DNA of 64,000 nt from Putridiphycobacter sp965230485. GTDB taxonomy: Bacteria; Bacteroidota; Bacteroidia; Flavobacteriales_D; Crocinitomicaceae. Position numbers and translations under genes: made by a program. Shown here in pieces: positions 62,507 through 64,000 of the stretch. Position 1 is the stretch's first letter, and every line of letters begins with the position of its first letter. The notes under the pieces were generated by a model that saw only the letters and a list, made by a program, of their open reading frames with translations, was not told where the DNA came from and made no database searches. The stretch covers positions 248,001 to 312,000 of the forward strand of contig CBDDLA010000001.1 of NCBI GenBank assembly GCA_965230485.1, read 5' to 3'.

Positions 62507-62914
62507 TCAATTGCTTTTGACCCCGAAGATTTCGCCAAAATCTAGATTTTTATCTTCATTAAAATGATATACTTGATAGAAATCAGGTAAATCTTTTTCA
62601 GTTTGATGCTTTACCTTTAAACCAATACAAGTCTCATTTGGTCCATTTTCCTCAAGTATTAAATTCGCTTCAAAGGTTAAGCCATATGCATGCATCCTAT
62701 TTTCAGTCATTTCGGTTTCGCAATATTTGGCTAAAGAATCTAAAACCTCTCCAACCTGAGGCATTTTCTTAGGGTTATACTCAAACTCTAACGGGTGCAC
62801 ATTACCAATTGTGTCAATATAAGCCCCAAAAGGATAGAATTCTTTAGTATCGATTAGCAGTTCTTGCGCATATTCAAATGAATGGTCAATCAATTTTTCT
62901 ATCTCAGGATGCAT
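62507..62914 (-). CDS. Hypothetical protein, unknown
   Basis: 135 residues, soluble and acidic. KEFYPFGAYIDTIGNV is a pattern I have seen in small uncharacterised cytosolic proteins. No domain recognised. Minus-strand TAGTTTTG at 62932-62939, an exact -7 match, lies 17 bases upstream and supports the gene being expressed on its own. Confidence 0.6.
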   Translation of the reverse strand: MHPEIEKLIDHSFEYAQELLIDTKEFYPFGAYIDTIGNVHPLEFEYNPKKMPQVGEVLDSLAKYCETEMTENRMHAYGLTFEANLILEENGPNETCIGLKVKHQTEKDLPDFYQVYHFNEDKNLDFGEIFGVKSN

Positions 62915-62931
62915 CTGTTGAAATTTTTTAT

Positions 62932-62939
62932 CAAAACTA
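62932..62939 (-). promoter_or_regulatory. Candidate -7 box for the 62507-62914 gene
   Basis: Minus strand TAGTTTTG, exact TAnnTTTG, no TTG element found. Confidence 0.35.
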
Positions 62940-62984
62940 ATGAAAACTAATAAAGCATTCCCTTTTTCACATTAAAATATGTTC

Positions 62985-62992
62985 TAATTTTG
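62985..62992 (+). promoter_or_regulatory. Candidate -7 box for the E1 gene
   Basis: TAATTTTG, exact TAnnTTTG, 18 bases before the ATG at 63011; no TTG at -33. Confidence 0.35.
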
Positions 62993-63010
62993 ACTGTTAA
63001 CAGATACATT

Positions 63011-64000
63011 ATGACAACAATCCAAAGTGAAACCATGATATTTGACAGAAAAGAGCTGACAGACAATGAATTATTAGATATATATACCGCTCTATTGAAG
63101 CCTAGGCTAATTGAAGAAAAAATGATGATTCTTTTGCGACAGGGTAAAATATCAAAATGGTTTTCTGGTTGGGGTCAGGAAGCCATTTCTGTTGGGTGTG
63201 CTTTGGGGCTGCAAAATGATGAATACATTTTACCAATGCACCGAAACTTAGGTGTATTTACGAGTCGAAATATTCCTTTACACCGTTTATTTGCTCAATT
63301 TCAAGGAAAAATGAAAGGTTTTACAAAAGGTAGGGACCGTTCATTTCATTTTGGTTCAAAAGATCATCATTTGGTTGGTATGATATCTCATCTCGGTCCT
63401 CAATTAGCTATTGGTGATGGAATTGCCTTAGCTAACAAACTAAGAAACGAGCCTAAGGTGACCATGGCGTTTACTGGAGATGGTGGGGCCAGTGAAGGAG
63501 ATTTTCATGAGGCATTAAATGTGGCGGCCGTATGGGACTTGCCAATTATTTTTGTGGTAGAAAATAATCAATGGGGACTTTCAACACCATCTAACGAGCA
63601 ATTTAGATGTAAAAGCTTTGTAGATAAGGGAATTGGTTACGGTATTGACGCTTTTCAAGTAGACGGCAATAATGTTTTGGAGGTATTTCATGCAATAAAA
63701 GACATCTCCGCATCCCTTAGAGAAAATCCACGTCCTTTTCTACTCGAATGCGTTAGTTTTAGAATGAGAGGTCATGAAGAAGCCTCTGGGACTAAGTATT
63801 ACCCAGAGGGGCTTCAGGATGAATGGGCCAAAAAAGACCCTGTGGATAACTTTACTGCTTTTTTAACTTGGCTAGGCGTATTGACAGAAGAAAAGGTGGA
63901 AACAATCACTAAGTCAATCCGTAATGAAATTCAAGACGAGTTGGAAATAGCATTTAATGAACCTAATGTAGAAGTATCTACTGCTACTGAATTAAATGAT
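63011..64000 (+). CDS. 2-oxoacid dehydrogenase E1 component, alpha part (3' partial)
   Basis: 330 residues seen, cut by the window edge. Dehydrogenase E1 alpha fold: GWGQEAISVG, PMHRNLG, GRDRSFHFGS, and the thiamine diphosphate motif GDGGASEGDFHEAL (156-169) through NN (185-186). Catalyses decarboxylation of a 2-oxoacid (pyruvate or branched-chain type). In Bacteroidota such alpha domains are often fused to the beta domain in a protein of about 650-800 residues, which I expect beyond the window but cannot see. Confidence 0.88.
   Translation, partial: MTTIQSETMIFDRKELTDNELLDIYTALLKPRLIEEKMMILLRQGKISKWFSGWGQEAISVGCALGLQNDEYILPMHRNLGVFTSRNIPLHRLFAQFQGKMKGFTKGRDRSFHFGSKDHHLVGMISHLGPQLAIGDGIALANKLRNEPKVTMAFTGDGGASEGDFHEALNVAAVWDLPIIFVVENNQWGLSTPSNEQFRCKSFVDKGIGYGIDAFQVDGNNVLEVFHAIKDISASLRENPRPFLLECVSFRMRGHEEASGTKYYPEGLQDEWAKKDPVDNFTAFLTWLGVLTEEKVETITKSIRNEIQDELEIAFNEPNVEVSTATELND

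Noticed and set aside
1..64000. Mobile elements, tRNA, rRNA, CRISPR arrays, prophage or anti-phage islands
   Set aside because: I scanned for transposase, integrase, array-like spacing and cloverleaf-like segments and saw none; base composition and gene style look even throughout.

Overview
The window is AT-rich, gene-dense bacterial DNA that reads as a chromosomal segment of a free-living member of the Bacteroidota, probably Flavobacteriales or a nearby order. The evidence is type IX secretion (T9SS) sorting domains of both type A (first gene) and type B (11774-14398), a long-form NusB, DUF1573, DUF4369, DUF4836 and DUF1015 proteins, a leucine dehydrogenase, an S9 dipeptidyl peptidase, Bacteroidota-style promoters (TTG-N19-TAnnTTTG) instead of E. 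coli -10 boxes, and almost no Shine-Dalgarno sequences. I see no rRNA, tRNA, insertion sequence, prophage or CRISPR array. No stretch longer than 300 bases lacks a gene; the largest gaps are 51884-52126, 41009-41210, 21741-21941, 45563-45737 and 38292-38449.

Layout. 1-5.9 kb: the end of a GCDS-repeat T9SS protein, a convergent ABC exporter half, then leucine dehydrogenase-nusB-DUF1573-yajC. 5.9-7.9 kb: three small lipoproteins, two of them tandem paralogues. 7.9-11.7 kb: YggS and DUF1015 (minus), STAS protein and a GlcD-like flavoprotein (plus). 11.7-18.1 kb: a tightly overlapping minus-strand operon with a TPR protein, a phosphosulfolactate synthase homologue, a DUF368 (PopT-type) polyprenyl-phosphate transporter, a small membrane protein and a large T9SS type B surface protein. 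18.1-25.3 kb: TypA, a DEAD-box helicase, a glycosyltransferase, AcpH and release factor 3. 25.3-29.2 kb: a cell-wall neighbourhood (L,D-transpeptidase fold, unknown anchored protein, DapF, GNAT, MltG). 29.2-38.3 kb: arginase, MiaA, LpxK, purine nucleoside phosphorylase, GatB, two TlpA-like proteins, LpxH. 38.4-45.6 kb: ClpC, GyrA, TPR protein, GNAT. 45.7-53.9 kb: IspE, AccA, a seven-helix histidine-bearing membrane protein coupled to a PaaY/gamma-carbonic-anhydrase-like protein, VOC protein, SAM hydrolase family protein, PhoH, PurC, outer-membrane barrel. 53.9-64 kb: LOG-family protein, DPP IV, thioredoxin lipoprotein, Tag, Pcm, an unrecognised coupled pair that resembles a degenerate HipA-like kinase plus DUF3037, conserved hypotheticals, a DUF4836 lipoprotein and the start of a fused 2-oxoacid dehydrogenase E1.

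Most genes are housekeeping: envelope building (LpxK, LpxH, MltG, DapF, L,D-transpeptidase, DUF368), translation and RNA (NusB, TypA, RF3, MiaA, GatB, DEAD helicase), and central metabolism. The stretches that deserve a second look are the sulfonate/DUF368/T9SS operon, the pair at 58796-60174, the unknown protein in the cell-wall cluster, the H/D-rich membrane protein at 47660, and terminator hairpins that end flush against start codons at 10303 and 45032. All family names come from reading motifs by eye; no database search was run.
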